Position numbers and translations under genes: made by a program. This document shows, in pieces, positions 1 to 5,877 of a stretch of DNA of 10,152 nucleotides (position 1 is its first letter; every line of letters starts with the position of its first letter). A model generated the notes under the pieces. That model ran no database searches, was not told the DNA's origin, and worked only from the letters and a program-made list of their open reading frames with translations. This stretch comes from an uncultured Clostridia bacterium (lineage in GTDB: Bacteria; Bacillota; Clostridia; HGM11514). Location of the stretch: the NCBI GenBank assembly GCA_902478725.1, contig CABSMD010000077.1, forward strand, positions 1 to 10,152. Direction: 5' to 3'.

Positions 1-1
1 G

Positions 2-1948
2 TATGTGGATACCCGCCCGTCAAACGTCGATCTGGACCGGCTGGATACTGAGAAGATCGAAAAGCTGGTGTCGGATGAAAAGCTGTTGGAAACCGGTACC
101 AAAAAGCAGAAGATCAAAAAGGGAAACAGGGGTAGGCAGCAGGTCAAACGTGATGTTCCTGTAAAGCAGGCGCCTAAGGCGGCACCTGTGAAGGAAGAGC
201 CTAAGGTGATCGCCGTCCCCGATCAGATCGGCGTGGGTGAGTTTGCGGAAAAACTGGGCGTTGCCGGCGTTGAGGTCGTAAAAAAGCTCATGCTGTTAGG
301 GGTCATGGCATCGGTCAGCGAGGTGATCGATTTTGATACGGCTTCTCTGATCGCGGAGGAATTCAACGCGGTTTTAGAGCGTGAAATCATCGTGACCGAT
401 GAGGATATCCTGTTCAACGATGTGGAGGATAAAGAAGAAGATTTACTGCCGCGTCCGCCGGTCGTTGTGGTCATGGGACATGTCGACCATGGTAAGACCT
501 CCCTGCTCGATGCGATCCGCGACACCCGCGTGACTGCATCCGAGGCGGGTGGTATCACACAGCACATCGGCGCATCGGTGGTAGAGATCGGCGGGAAGGA
601 GATCACCTTCTTGGATACGCCGGGACACGCGGCGTTTACCTCCATGCGGGCGCGCGGCGCACAGGTGACCGACATTGCGATTTTGGTCGTGGCGGCGGAC
701 GACGGCATCATGCCGCAGACTATCGAGGCGATCAACCATGCTAAGGCGGCAGAGATTACCATTGTCGTCGCGATCAATAAGATGGATAAAGAGGGAGCCA
801 ATGCGGACAGAATAAAGCAGGAGCTCACCGAATACGACCTGGTTCCGGAGGAATGGGGCGGCGATACGATTTGCGTCCCAGTTTCGGCACTGAAAAAGGA
901 AGGTATCGACAATTTATTGGAAATGGTTCTGCTGGTTGCGGAAATGAAGGATTTGAAAGCCAATCCCAACCGCCGCGCCAAGGGTACGGTAATAGAGTCG
1001 CGGTTGGACAAGGGCAAGGGCTCGGTTGCCACTATGCTGGTACAAAACGGTACGTTGCATGTGGGCGACGTGATTGTAGCGGGCACAGCGGTTGGACGTA
1101 TCCGCGCAATGACTGATTTTAGGGGCAAGCGCAGTGAGGCGGCAGGCCCTTCTACACCTGTCGAGGTGACGGGACTGTCTGAAACGCCGTCCGGCGGAGA
1201 CCTGTTCTACGCGGTTGACGACGAGAAGAAGGCGCGCGACGTGGTAGAGGCTAGAAAGCAGAAGATCAAGGATGAGCTGGTCCAGGCGCAGCACAAGGTA
1301 TCTTTGGATAACCTGTTTGACAGCATCAAGGAAGGCGAAATGAAGGAATTGAACGTCATCGTCAAGGCGGATGTCGCCGGTTCGGTTGAGGCAGTCAAGC
1401 AATCGCTTGAAAAGCTGTCCAACGACGAGGTGAGGGTGCGCACGCTGCATGGTGGCGTGGGCGGCGTGACCGAGTCGGACGTTATGCTCGCCAACGCCTC
1501 AAACGCGATCATCGTCGGCTTCAATGTGCGCCCGGATGCGTCGGCACGCGCGATGGCGGATATGAACGGGGTGGATATCCGTCTCTACAGGGTCATTTAT
1601 GAGGCGATCGAAGAGATGGAGCAGGCCATGAAGGGTATGCTTGAGCCGAAATTCCGTGAAAACGTCTTAGGACATGCAGAGGTGCGCGCAACCTTTAAGG
1701 TCAGCGGGGTCGGTACGATCGCGGGTTCCTACGTCACCGACGGTAAGATCAGCAGGAATTGTGACGTCCGTATCGTGCGGGGCGGTATTATCGTGCATGA
1801 GGGTCATCTGGATTCCCTCAAACGTTTTAAGGACGATGCGCGTGAGGTCGCTTCCGGCTACGAGTGCGGCATGGGATTTGAGAATTTTAACGACATCAAG
1901 GAAGGCGACATTGTCGAATGCTTCGTGATGGAACAGATCGAGCAATAG
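2..1948 (+). CDS. infB: Translation initiation factor IF-2, 5'-truncated
   Basis: IF-2 is the cytoplasmic GTPase that places initiator fMet-tRNA on the 30S subunit and promotes 50S joining. The frame is open to the left edge: codon 2-4 is Tyr, so the GTG at 5 is probably internal and the real start lies outside the window. Residue numbers count from that GTG. A charged linker (about 1-65) precedes an IF2_N domain (about 68-125). The G domain shows G1 GHVDHGKT (158-165), G3 DTPGH (204-208), G4 NKMD (258-261) and G5 SAL (294-296). Domain II, domain III and the C-terminal fMet-tRNA-binding C2 domain follow, ending in the usual EGDIVE..EMEQ-like tail (here VECFVMEQIEQ). About 647 residues are visible. 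The basic N-terminal extension typical of the family is probably what is missing. It is the first visible gene of the operon and is followed by rbfA, as in most Bacillota. Confidence 0.98.
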   Translation, partial: YVDTRPSNVDLDRLDTEKIEKLVSDEKLLETGTKKQKIKKGNRGRQQVKRDVPVKQAPKAAPVKEEPKVIAVPDQIGVGEFAEKLGVAGVEVVKKLMLLGVMASVSEVIDFDTASLIAEEFNAVLEREIIVTDEDILFNDVEDKEEDLLPRPPVVVVMGHVDHGKTSLLDAIRDTRVTASEAGGITQHIGASVVEIGGKEITFLDTPGHAAFTSMRARGAQVTDIAILVVAADDGIMPQTIEAINHAKAAEITIVVAINKMDKEGANADRIKQELTEYDLVPEEWGGDTICVPVSALKKEGIDNLLEMVLLVAEMKDLKANPNRRAKGTVIESRLDKGKGSVATMLVQNGTLHVGDVIVAGTAVGRIRAMTDFRGKRSEAAGPSTPVEVTGLSETPSGGDLFYAVDDEKKARDVVEARKQKIKDELVQAQHKVSLDNLFDSIKEGEMKELNVIVKADVAGSVEAVKQSLEKLSNDEVRVRTLHGGVGGVTESDVMLANASNAIIVGFNVRPDASARAMADMNGVDIRLYRVIYEAIEEMEQAMKGMLEPKFRENVLGHAEVRATFKVSGVGTIAGSYVTDGKISRNCDVRIVRGGIIVHEGHLDSLKRFKDDAREVASGYECGMGFENFNDIKEGDIVECFVMEQIEQ

Positions 1949-2001
1949 GATAGAAAGTGAACGGCGGAAAAAAGTCGAACAACAGACAAGTAGGTGAAGG
2001 C

Positions 2002-2355
2002 ATGTCATATGCGCGAATCGATAGAATATCAAAGGAAATCAAGCGGGAATTGGGGGCGATCCTCCCTCTTTTGAAGGATCCCCGGATTCCGGCAATGGTC
2101 AGCGTGGTCGCGGTGGATGTAACAAAGGATTTATCCCTTGCGACGGTTTATGTCAGCATTTTAGGAGACGAGCAGGCAAAGCGGGACGCTGTCAAAGGGC
2201 TAAACAGTGCGAAAAGCTTTGTGCGCCATGAGGTTTCCAAACGGGTACAGCTTCGGGTCACGCCGGAGATCAGCTTTGTAGCGGATGACTCAATCGAAAC
2301 CGGCACGCATATTATCAATCTGATCAATGAGATCAAAAAGGATGACCAGCCATGA
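2002..2355 (+). CDS. rbfA: 30S ribosome-binding factor A
   Basis: RbfA is a small single-domain KH-like protein that binds immature 30S subunits near 16S rRNA helix 1 and aids processing and cold adaptation. The 117-residue product has the family pattern: an N-terminal R.DRIS..IKRELG helix, LKDPRI, a VDVTKDLS..TVYVSILG strand pair, and RVTPEISF..DDSIE near the C-terminus. I chose ATG 2002 because it gives the usual MS.AR.DR start and has AGGTGA at 1992-1997. An in-frame GTG at 1957, with AGGA 6 nt upstream and only 8 nt after infB, would add 15 poorly conserved residues. The helix-kink motif, usually Ala-x-Gly, reads AKS here. The stop overlaps the nrnA start (ATGA), which implies translational coupling. 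Confidence 0.96.
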   Translation: MSYARIDRISKEIKRELGAILPLLKDPRIPAMVSVVAVDVTKDLSLATVYVSILGDEQAKRDAVKGLNSAKSFVRHEVSKRVQLRVTPEISFVADDSIETGTHIINLINEIKKDDQP

Positions 2356-3299
2356 AGCGGTTGGCGGATAAGCTCGATCAGGCCTCCTGTGTCGTAATAC
2401 TGCCCCATTTGAATGCGGACGGGGACGCTGTCGGTTCCTCGTTTGCGCTGGCCCACGCCCTGCGCAGCTGTGGGAAAGCAGTCGATGTTGTGATGGAGGA
2501 GGCGCTTCTGCCGATTTATTCGATCATTAAAGGAGAGCACCTGGTCTTTCAGGGTGAGGACAAGGACTATGATCTGGCAATCGCGCTTGACTGCAGCGAC
2601 CTGTCCAGGCTTGGAAACCGCGCGGCCCTCTTTCGCGGGGATACCGTGTGCATCGACCATCACAGAACGAACGAGAGCATAGCGAAGTTAAATTATGTGG
2701 AGCCGGAGGCCGCGGCAACCGGAGAACTGATTTACCGTTTTTTGAAAATTTTCCACGATGGAGATTTTTTGGATCGTTACTGTCGGGAATGCCTGTATAC
2801 GGCCATCGCGACCGATACGGGCTGTTTCCGTTACAGCAATACCACGCCGCAGACTCTCCGCATCGCGGCGGAGCTGCTTGAGGCGGGGATTGGACGGGAC
2901 GCGATCAACCAGATCATGTTCGAAACGGTCACCTTCCGGAAGCTGCGTTACCAGTCGGAAGCGGTGGAACGGATGGAGCTGTTTGCAGAGGGAAAGATCG
3001 CAGTCACAATGTTGCCCTATGACCGTTTTTATGAACTGGGGCTGAGTATGAGCGACATTGACGGAACATCGAATCTGATGCTGTCCGTGGAGGGTGTGCA
3101 GGCTGGCATCTTTTTTCACGAACGGGAGAAGGGCTGCTATAAGGTCAGTATGCGTTCCCGTGAAAGCGTGGACGTGTCCGAGGTGGCAAAACGCTTTGCG
3201 GGCGGCGGGCATATTCGCGCCAGTGGCTGCACCATGCAGGGCGCATATGATACGGTGCGTGACGAGCTGGTCGCTGCAATCGGGGAACAATTGGGATAG
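2352..3299 (+). CDS. nrnA: DHH/DHHA1 phosphoesterase, NrnA-type oligoribonuclease / pAp phosphatase
   Basis: NrnA-family enzymes hydrolyse 2-5 nt RNAs (nanoRNA) and often also 3'-phosphoadenosine 5'-phosphate, using Mn2+ in a DHH catalytic domain. The 315-residue product has motif I HLNADGDAVGS (19-29), motif II ALDCSD, the signature DHH at 102-104, motif IV TDTG (154-157), and the C-terminal DHHA1 substrate-binding loop GGGH (284-287) followed by RASG. Length and motif order match the Bacillus subtilis NrnA (YtqI) family. The start codon overlaps the rbfA stop, and AAGGA at 2338-2342 serves as the ribosome binding site. A nrnA gene between rbfA and truB is common in Clostridia. It places end-stage RNA degradation in the same transcript as ribosome assembly. 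Whether it acts on nanoRNA, pAp or cyclic dinucleotide products cannot be told from the sequence. Confidence 0.93.
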   Translation: MKRLADKLDQASCVVILPHLNADGDAVGSSFALAHALRSCGKAVDVVMEEALLPIYSIIKGEHLVFQGEDKDYDLAIALDCSDLSRLGNRAALFRGDTVCIDHHRTNESIAKLNYVEPEAAATGELIYRFLKIFHDGDFLDRYCRECLYTAIATDTGCFRYSNTTPQTLRIAAELLEAGIGRDAINQIMFETVTFRKLRYQSEAVERMELFAEGKIAVTMLPYDRFYELGLSMSDIDGTSNLMLSVEGVQAGIFFHEREKGCYKVSMRSRESVDVSEVAKRFAGGGHIRASGCTMQGAYDTVRDELVAAIGEQLG

Positions 3300-3349
3300 A
3301 AAGAGCAAGGAATGAGTCAAACAACAATTCAATTGATGGAGTCAACCGG

Positions 3350-4225
3350 ATGGATGGAATTTTGATTGTGAATAAGCCGCAGGATTGGACATCTCACGAC
3401 GTCGTCGGCAAGATCAGGCATCTCGCGCAGATGAAGAAGGTGGGGCACGCGGGTACGCTGGACCCGATTGCGACCGGCGTTTTGGTCGTGCTGCTGGGCA
3501 AGGCCACCAAGCTGTCGGACAAACTATTGCAAAAGGATAAAACGTACCGCGCCGGCGTCCGGCTGGGGCTTGCGACCGATACATATGATATTACCGGAGC
3601 GGTTGTTACACAGATAAAACCGGAGGTTACCGAAGGCGGGATTGATTCCGTACTTCGTCGGTTTGAGGGCAGGCAGATGCAGCGGCCGCCAATGTATTCC
3701 GCCGTCAAACAGGGCGGTAAAAAGCTCTATGAGCTGGCCCGGCAGGGGATCGAGGTGGAACGTCCCTTGCGGGAGGTAGAAATTTATTCGATCGACCGCA
3801 AAAATTTTGCTTCGCCGCAGTTTGCGATTGAGGTGCATTGTTCGAAGGGTACCTATATCCGCAGTCTGATCCATGATATCGGACAGGAACTGGGATGCGG
3901 CGCCTGTATGGAGAGCCTGTGCCGCACGGCAAGCGGAAGGTTTTTGCTTTCCGATGCGGTGACGCTCGAACAGTTGTCAAAGGATGGCGTTGCGCCCTAT
4001 CTGATTCCGCCGCAGGACGTTTTGCTTGTACCGGAAATGACGGTGGACGGGGAGCAGGAACGGCTCATACGAAACGGCAACCGGATTGGTCTGCCGCCCG
4101 GAGTAAAATTGGGAGAGCAGGAAGAGATCAAGGTGTTTGGAGAAAACCGCGACTTTTTATGCCTTGCTGGTGTGACGCGGGAGAATGGGAAGCAATGGGC
4201 GCAGCCCAAAATAATGTTTGTGTGA
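3350..4225 (+). CDS. truB: tRNA pseudouridine(55) synthase
   Basis: TruB converts U55 in the T-psi-C arm of tRNAs to pseudouridine. The 291-residue product opens with the family signature DGILIVNKPQDWTSHDVV. It carries the catalytic aspartate D38 in GHAGTLDP (32-39), the KTYRAGVRLG strand, and the TYIRSL motif (168-173) followed by HDIG. A C-terminal TruB_C-type RNA-binding domain (about 220-291) completes it. The start at 3350 is supported by GGAG at 3338-3341 and by alignment to the family start; a second ATG at 3354 is out of frame. A 50-nt gap separates it from nrnA and 22 nt separate it from ribF, so it is read as part of the infB operon. Nothing in the sequence suggests loss of function. 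Confidence 0.97.
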   Translation: MDGILIVNKPQDWTSHDVVGKIRHLAQMKKVGHAGTLDPIATGVLVVLLGKATKLSDKLLQKDKTYRAGVRLGLATDTYDITGAVVTQIKPEVTEGGIDSVLRRFEGRQMQRPPMYSAVKQGGKKLYELARQGIEVERPLREVEIYSIDRKNFASPQFAIEVHCSKGTYIRSLIHDIGQELGCGACMESLCRTASGRFLLSDAVTLEQLSKDGVAPYLIPPQDVLLVPEMTVDGEQERLIRNGNRIGLPPGVKLGEQEEIKVFGENRDFLCLAGVTRENGKQWAQPKIMFV

Positions 4226-4247
4226 TGGTGTGGGAGTGGATGACGGC

Positions 4248-5171
4248 ATGATGCTATATGGACCGGAGGATGAGATCAGGTTTCAAAACGGATGTATCGC
4301 GGTGCTTGGCATGTTCGATGGTATCCATTTGGGACACCGCGCCCTGATTTCGGAGGCGGTGGAGCTAAAAAAACAGCATCGTCTGCCCGTCGTGATGCAT
4401 ACCTTTACGGATCATCCCAGGAACAGGCTGCCGGGGCGGGAGCAGATACCGCTTATCATGACCAACCGGGAAAAGGCCGAATTGGCCGGACAGCTTGGCA
4501 TCGATGCGATTGTGTTCGAGGAGTTTACCGAGGCATTCCGCCATCTCTCTCCCGAAGCGTTTATCCGGTCGATCCTGCTGGAAAGGCTGCACGTAAAATA
4601 CGTCGTAGTGGGGGAGAATTACCGGTTCGGCTACCGTCACGAAGGTAGTTATCAGTTGCTGCGGCAGTATCCGCAGTATTTTTCGGTGGTGGTGAAGCCC
4701 TGCCAGACGGTTGATGGGCATACCGTCAGCAGCAGCAGGATACGCCATCTGATAATGTCAGGGCAGATCGGGGAAGCAAACCGTCTGCTTGACAGGCCGT
4801 TTTTACTTGAGGGAGAGGTGGTGCACGGCCGCAAGGTAGGCCGGGAGCTGGGTTTTCAGACCGCCAACCTGCAGGTGGACAAGACGTGTCTGCTGCCAAT
4901 GCCGGGGGTATACCTGACACACGCGCAGGTCAAGGGTCAAAAGTATCCGGCTTTGACCAATATCGGAAACAACCCGACCTTCGCCCTTGATACCGTTCAG
5001 ATTGAAACCCATATTCTTGATTTTAAAGATAATATTTATCAAAAGCGGATGTCGGTCTATTTTTTGCGTTTTGTGCGCCCTGAGATCCGTTTTTCGGGAC
5101 GCGAGCAGTTGATTGAACAGCTTACGTATGATATCCAATCGGCGCGACATTCTTTTCAAACACTAGAGTAA
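4248..5171 (+). CDS. ribF: Bifunctional riboflavin kinase / FAD synthetase
   Basis: RibF phosphorylates riboflavin to FMN and adenylylates FMN to FAD. The 307-residue product has the N-terminal nucleotidyltransferase domain with GMFDGIHLGH (21-30), the TFTDHPRN strand, GENYRFGYRH and SSSRIR, then the C-terminal flavokinase beta-barrel with EVVHGRKVGRELGF, TNIGNNPTF, and the presumed catalytic base E253 in IETHILDF. The flavokinase signature, normally GFPTANL, reads GFQTANL (202-208): Q204 replaces the proline, while T205 and N207, the residues tied to Mg-ATP binding, remain. I chose ATG 4248 because it gives the usual length and start. The GGGAG at 4232-4236 is 11 nt away, slightly far. A TTG at 4218 or GTG at 4236 would extend the protein without conserved sequence. 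It is the last gene of the infB operon. Confidence 0.96.
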   Translation: MMLYGPEDEIRFQNGCIAVLGMFDGIHLGHRALISEAVELKKQHRLPVVMHTFTDHPRNRLPGREQIPLIMTNREKAELAGQLGIDAIVFEEFTEAFRHLSPEAFIRSILLERLHVKYVVVGENYRFGYRHEGSYQLLRQYPQYFSVVVKPCQTVDGHTVSSSRIRHLIMSGQIGEANRLLDRPFLLEGEVVHGRKVGRELGFQTANLQVDKTCLLPMPGVYLTHAQVKGQKYPALTNIGNNPTFALDTVQIETHILDFKDNIYQKRMSVYFLRFVRPEIRFSGREQLIEQLTYDIQSARHSFQTLE

Positions 5172-5204
5172 CCAAACCGGTTTTGGGATAAAATAAAGCT
5201 ATGC

Positions 5205-5234
5205 CCCAAATATAAATTTGTTTTTCTATTTGGG
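5205..5234. repeat. 8-bp inverted repeat downstream of ribF
   Basis: CCCAAATA (5205-5212) is exactly complementary to TATTTGGG (5227-5234), with a 14-nt AT-rich loop. It begins 33 nt after the ribF stop and ends two bases before the -35 box of the rpsO promoter. As RNA it could be a weak terminator for the infB-ribF transcript, although the T-rich part lies in the loop and the sequence after the stem is only moderately T-rich. As DNA it could be an operator half-site pair. The sequence does not decide between these. Confidence 0.5.
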
Positions 5235-5236
5235 TA

Positions 5237-5265
5237 TTTACAAATGCGGGAATTTATGCTAAAAT
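5237..5265 (+). promoter_or_regulatory. Sigma-A promoter of rpsO
   Basis: A -35 box TTTACA (5237-5242) and a -10 box TAAAAT (5260-5265) each match the consensus at five of six positions. They are separated by exactly 17 nt, and TGC directly before the -10 gives an extended -10 element. Transcription would start near 5272, leaving a leader of about 120 nt before rpsO. This lets rpsO be expressed independently of the upstream operon. Confidence 0.8.
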
Positions 5266-5270
5266 AGATA

Positions 5271-5348
5271 TCGTCCCATTGCTCGGATGAAGGATACATG
5301 CCCTGAATACGCGGGGATTATCTCCTGCCTCTTCGGAGCTATGGGCGA
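5271..5348 (+). ncRNA. Structured rpsO mRNA leader, probable S15 autoregulatory element
   Basis: The leader can fold into a closed multi-branch structure. The outer stem pairs TCG and CCCAT (5271-5273, 5275-5279) with ATGGG and CGA (5341-5345, 5346-5348), with one bulged T, and continues after one mismatch as GCTC (5281-5284) with GAGC (5336-5339). Inside lies a hairpin based on AGGATA (5291-5296) with TATC..CT (5319-5326), capped by CCC (5301-5303) with GGG (5314-5316). An alternative small hairpin, CTC-TTCG-GAG (5329-5338), competes for the outer strand. S15 is known to repress its own mRNA through varied leader structures, often mimicking its three-way-junction site on 16S rRNA. Position and shape fit that role, but the pairing was done by hand and S15 binding is inferred. 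Confidence 0.6.
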
Positions 5349-5349
5349 A

Positions 5350-5374
5350 GATTCCGGAAAAATATCCGGAAATC
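5350..5374 (+). promoter_or_regulatory. Hairpin between the S15 leader and the rpsO ribosome binding site
   Basis: GATT+CCGGA (5350-5358) pairs with TCCGG+AAATC (5365-5374), with one extra A on the 3' side and the 6-nt loop AAAATA. It lies 8 nt before the rpsO Shine-Dalgarno GGAGG and is not followed by a T-tract, so it is not a terminator. It may insulate the ribosome binding site from the leader structure or act as part of the S15 switch. Confidence 0.6.
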
Positions 5375-5393
5375 AAAAGAATGGAGGTAACAT

Positions 5394-5666
5394 ATGTTAA
5401 AGGAAGTCAAGCAGGCAATTATCGAAGAAAACAAGACCCATGAAGGGGATACCGGTTCGCCGGAGGTTCAGATCGCGATTCTGACCGAGCGGATCAACCA
5501 CCTGAACGAGCATCTGAAGATACACAAGAAGGATCACCACTCCAGGCGCGGCCTGCTCAAGATGGTTGGTCAAAGACGTGGGCTTTTAAACTATTTGGCG
5601 AAAAAGGATATTGAACGCTACCGTGCGATCAACGCTAAGTTGAATTTAAGAAGCAAAAGGGTATAA
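5394..5666 (+). CDS. rpsO: 30S ribosomal protein S15
   Basis: S15 is a primary binding protein of the 16S rRNA central domain and helps form the B4 bridge to the 50S subunit. The 90-residue product is almost exactly the family length and shows the diagnostic segments GDTGSPEVQIA, ERINHLNEHLKIHKKDHHSRRGLL, VGQRRGLLNYL and ERY at the expected places. The start has an excellent Shine-Dalgarno, GGAGG (5383-5387), 6 nt upstream. It has its own promoter and structured leader upstream and an intrinsic terminator right after the stop, so it can be a single-gene transcript. In many bacteria S15 levels are set by S15 binding its own leader, and the leader here suits that. Confidence 0.99.
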   Translation: MLKEVKQAIIEENKTHEGDTGSPEVQIAILTERINHLNEHLKIHKKDHHSRRGLLKMVGQRRGLLNYLAKKDIERYRAINAKLNLRSKRV

Positions 5667-5676
5667 GGGTATAAGG
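5657..5676. repeat. Tandem 8-nt repeat across the rpsO stop codon
   Basis: AAGGGTAT is repeated twice in tandem (5657-5664, 5665-5672), followed by a partial AAGG. It spans the rpsO stop TAA (5664-5666) and leads straight into the terminator stem. It probably arose by slippage. It adds a second, out-of-frame TAA after the stop. No function is evident. Confidence 0.8.
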
Positions 5677-5698
5677 CGGTATATTATACCGCCTTTTT
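5673..5698 (+). terminator. Rho-independent terminator of rpsO
   Basis: AAGGCGGTAT (5673-5682) pairs perfectly with ATACCGCCTT (5686-5695) around the 3-nt loop ATT, followed by a T-tract (5694-5698 and more T-rich sequence). It starts 6 nt after the rpsO stop. It should end most rpsO transcripts before pnp, as the t1 terminator does between rpsO and pnp in Escherichia coli. Confidence 0.93.
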
Positions 5699-5730
5699 AT
5701 TCTGTTTACGGCAGGCTTGTTTGTCGGTAG

Positions 5731-5825
5731 TTAGCAATTAGATCAGCGCTTTTTAACCGTGAGTGAGGAACAGGCGGGTTTCGTACCGGGGTATGAATAA
5801 AGAAGAACGCTGATCTAAGTGCTAA
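5731..5825 (+). promoter_or_regulatory. Long imperfect hairpin in the pnp leader, possible RNase III site
   Basis: TTAGCAATTAGATCAGCG (5731-5748) pairs with 5808-5825 at 17 of 18 positions, the exception being A5737 opposite G5819. After a C-A mismatch the stem can continue as T5750-T5754 with G5802-A5806 (two G-U pairs). The 59-nt interior can form only small inner helices. The hairpin lies between the rpsO terminator and the pnp start. A long duplex there recalls the E. coli pnp leader, where RNase III cuts a stem and PNPase then degrades the released strand to repress itself. That role is inferred. I found no convincing promoter between the terminator and this hairpin, so pnp may depend on read-through or on a weak promoter I did not recognise. 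Confidence 0.72.
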
Positions 5826-5839
5826 AGACTGATGGACAG

Positions 5840-5867
5840 CCTCCCAAAAATTATATTTTTTAGGAGG
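5840..5867 (+). promoter_or_regulatory. Hairpin sequestering the pnp Shine-Dalgarno
   Basis: The pnp Shine-Dalgarno AGGAGG (5862-5867) lies 10 nt before ATG 5878. Its GGAGG (5863-5867) is exactly complementary to CCTCC (5840-5844) just upstream. After one C-A mismatch, AAAAA (5846-5850) pairs with TTTTT (5857-5861), leaving a 6-nt loop. The whole ribosome binding site would be buried in a 10-pair hairpin. It has no T-tract after it, so it is not a terminator. It is a strong candidate for translational control of pnp. Confidence 0.72.
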
Positions 5868-5877
5868 AAACAGTATT

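Noticed and set aside
5..7. GTG as the true infB start
   Set aside because: The frame continues open to the left edge and the first visible residues match an internal linker of IF-2, so the gene begins outside the window.
223..1128. 301-codon open frame on the minus strand, opposite infB
   Set aside because: It lies wholly within infB, its translation is rich in Ser, Thr and Ile without any domain, and it has no independent ribosome binding site. It is a codon-bias shadow.
3312..3365. 17-codon open frame (ATG 3312 to TGA) between nrnA and truB
   Set aside because: The AAGG before it is too close to the ATG, it overlaps the truB start, and the peptide has no recognisable character.
5705..5733. 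Possible pnp promoter, TTTACG with TAGTTA at 17-nt spacing
   Set aside because: The -10 candidate matches only two of six consensus positions. I could not support a promoter here.
5760..5800. T-box-like element in the pnp leader (GGGT..TACCGGG)
   Set aside because: The conserved T-box core (close to GGGTGGNACCGCG) is not matched, no specifier stem or terminator follows, and pnp is not an amino-acid-related gene.
5731..5825. The inverted repeat as a mobile element (MITE) end pair
   Set aside because: No target-site duplication flanks it and no second copy is in the window. A genome-wide search would be needed to revive the idea.
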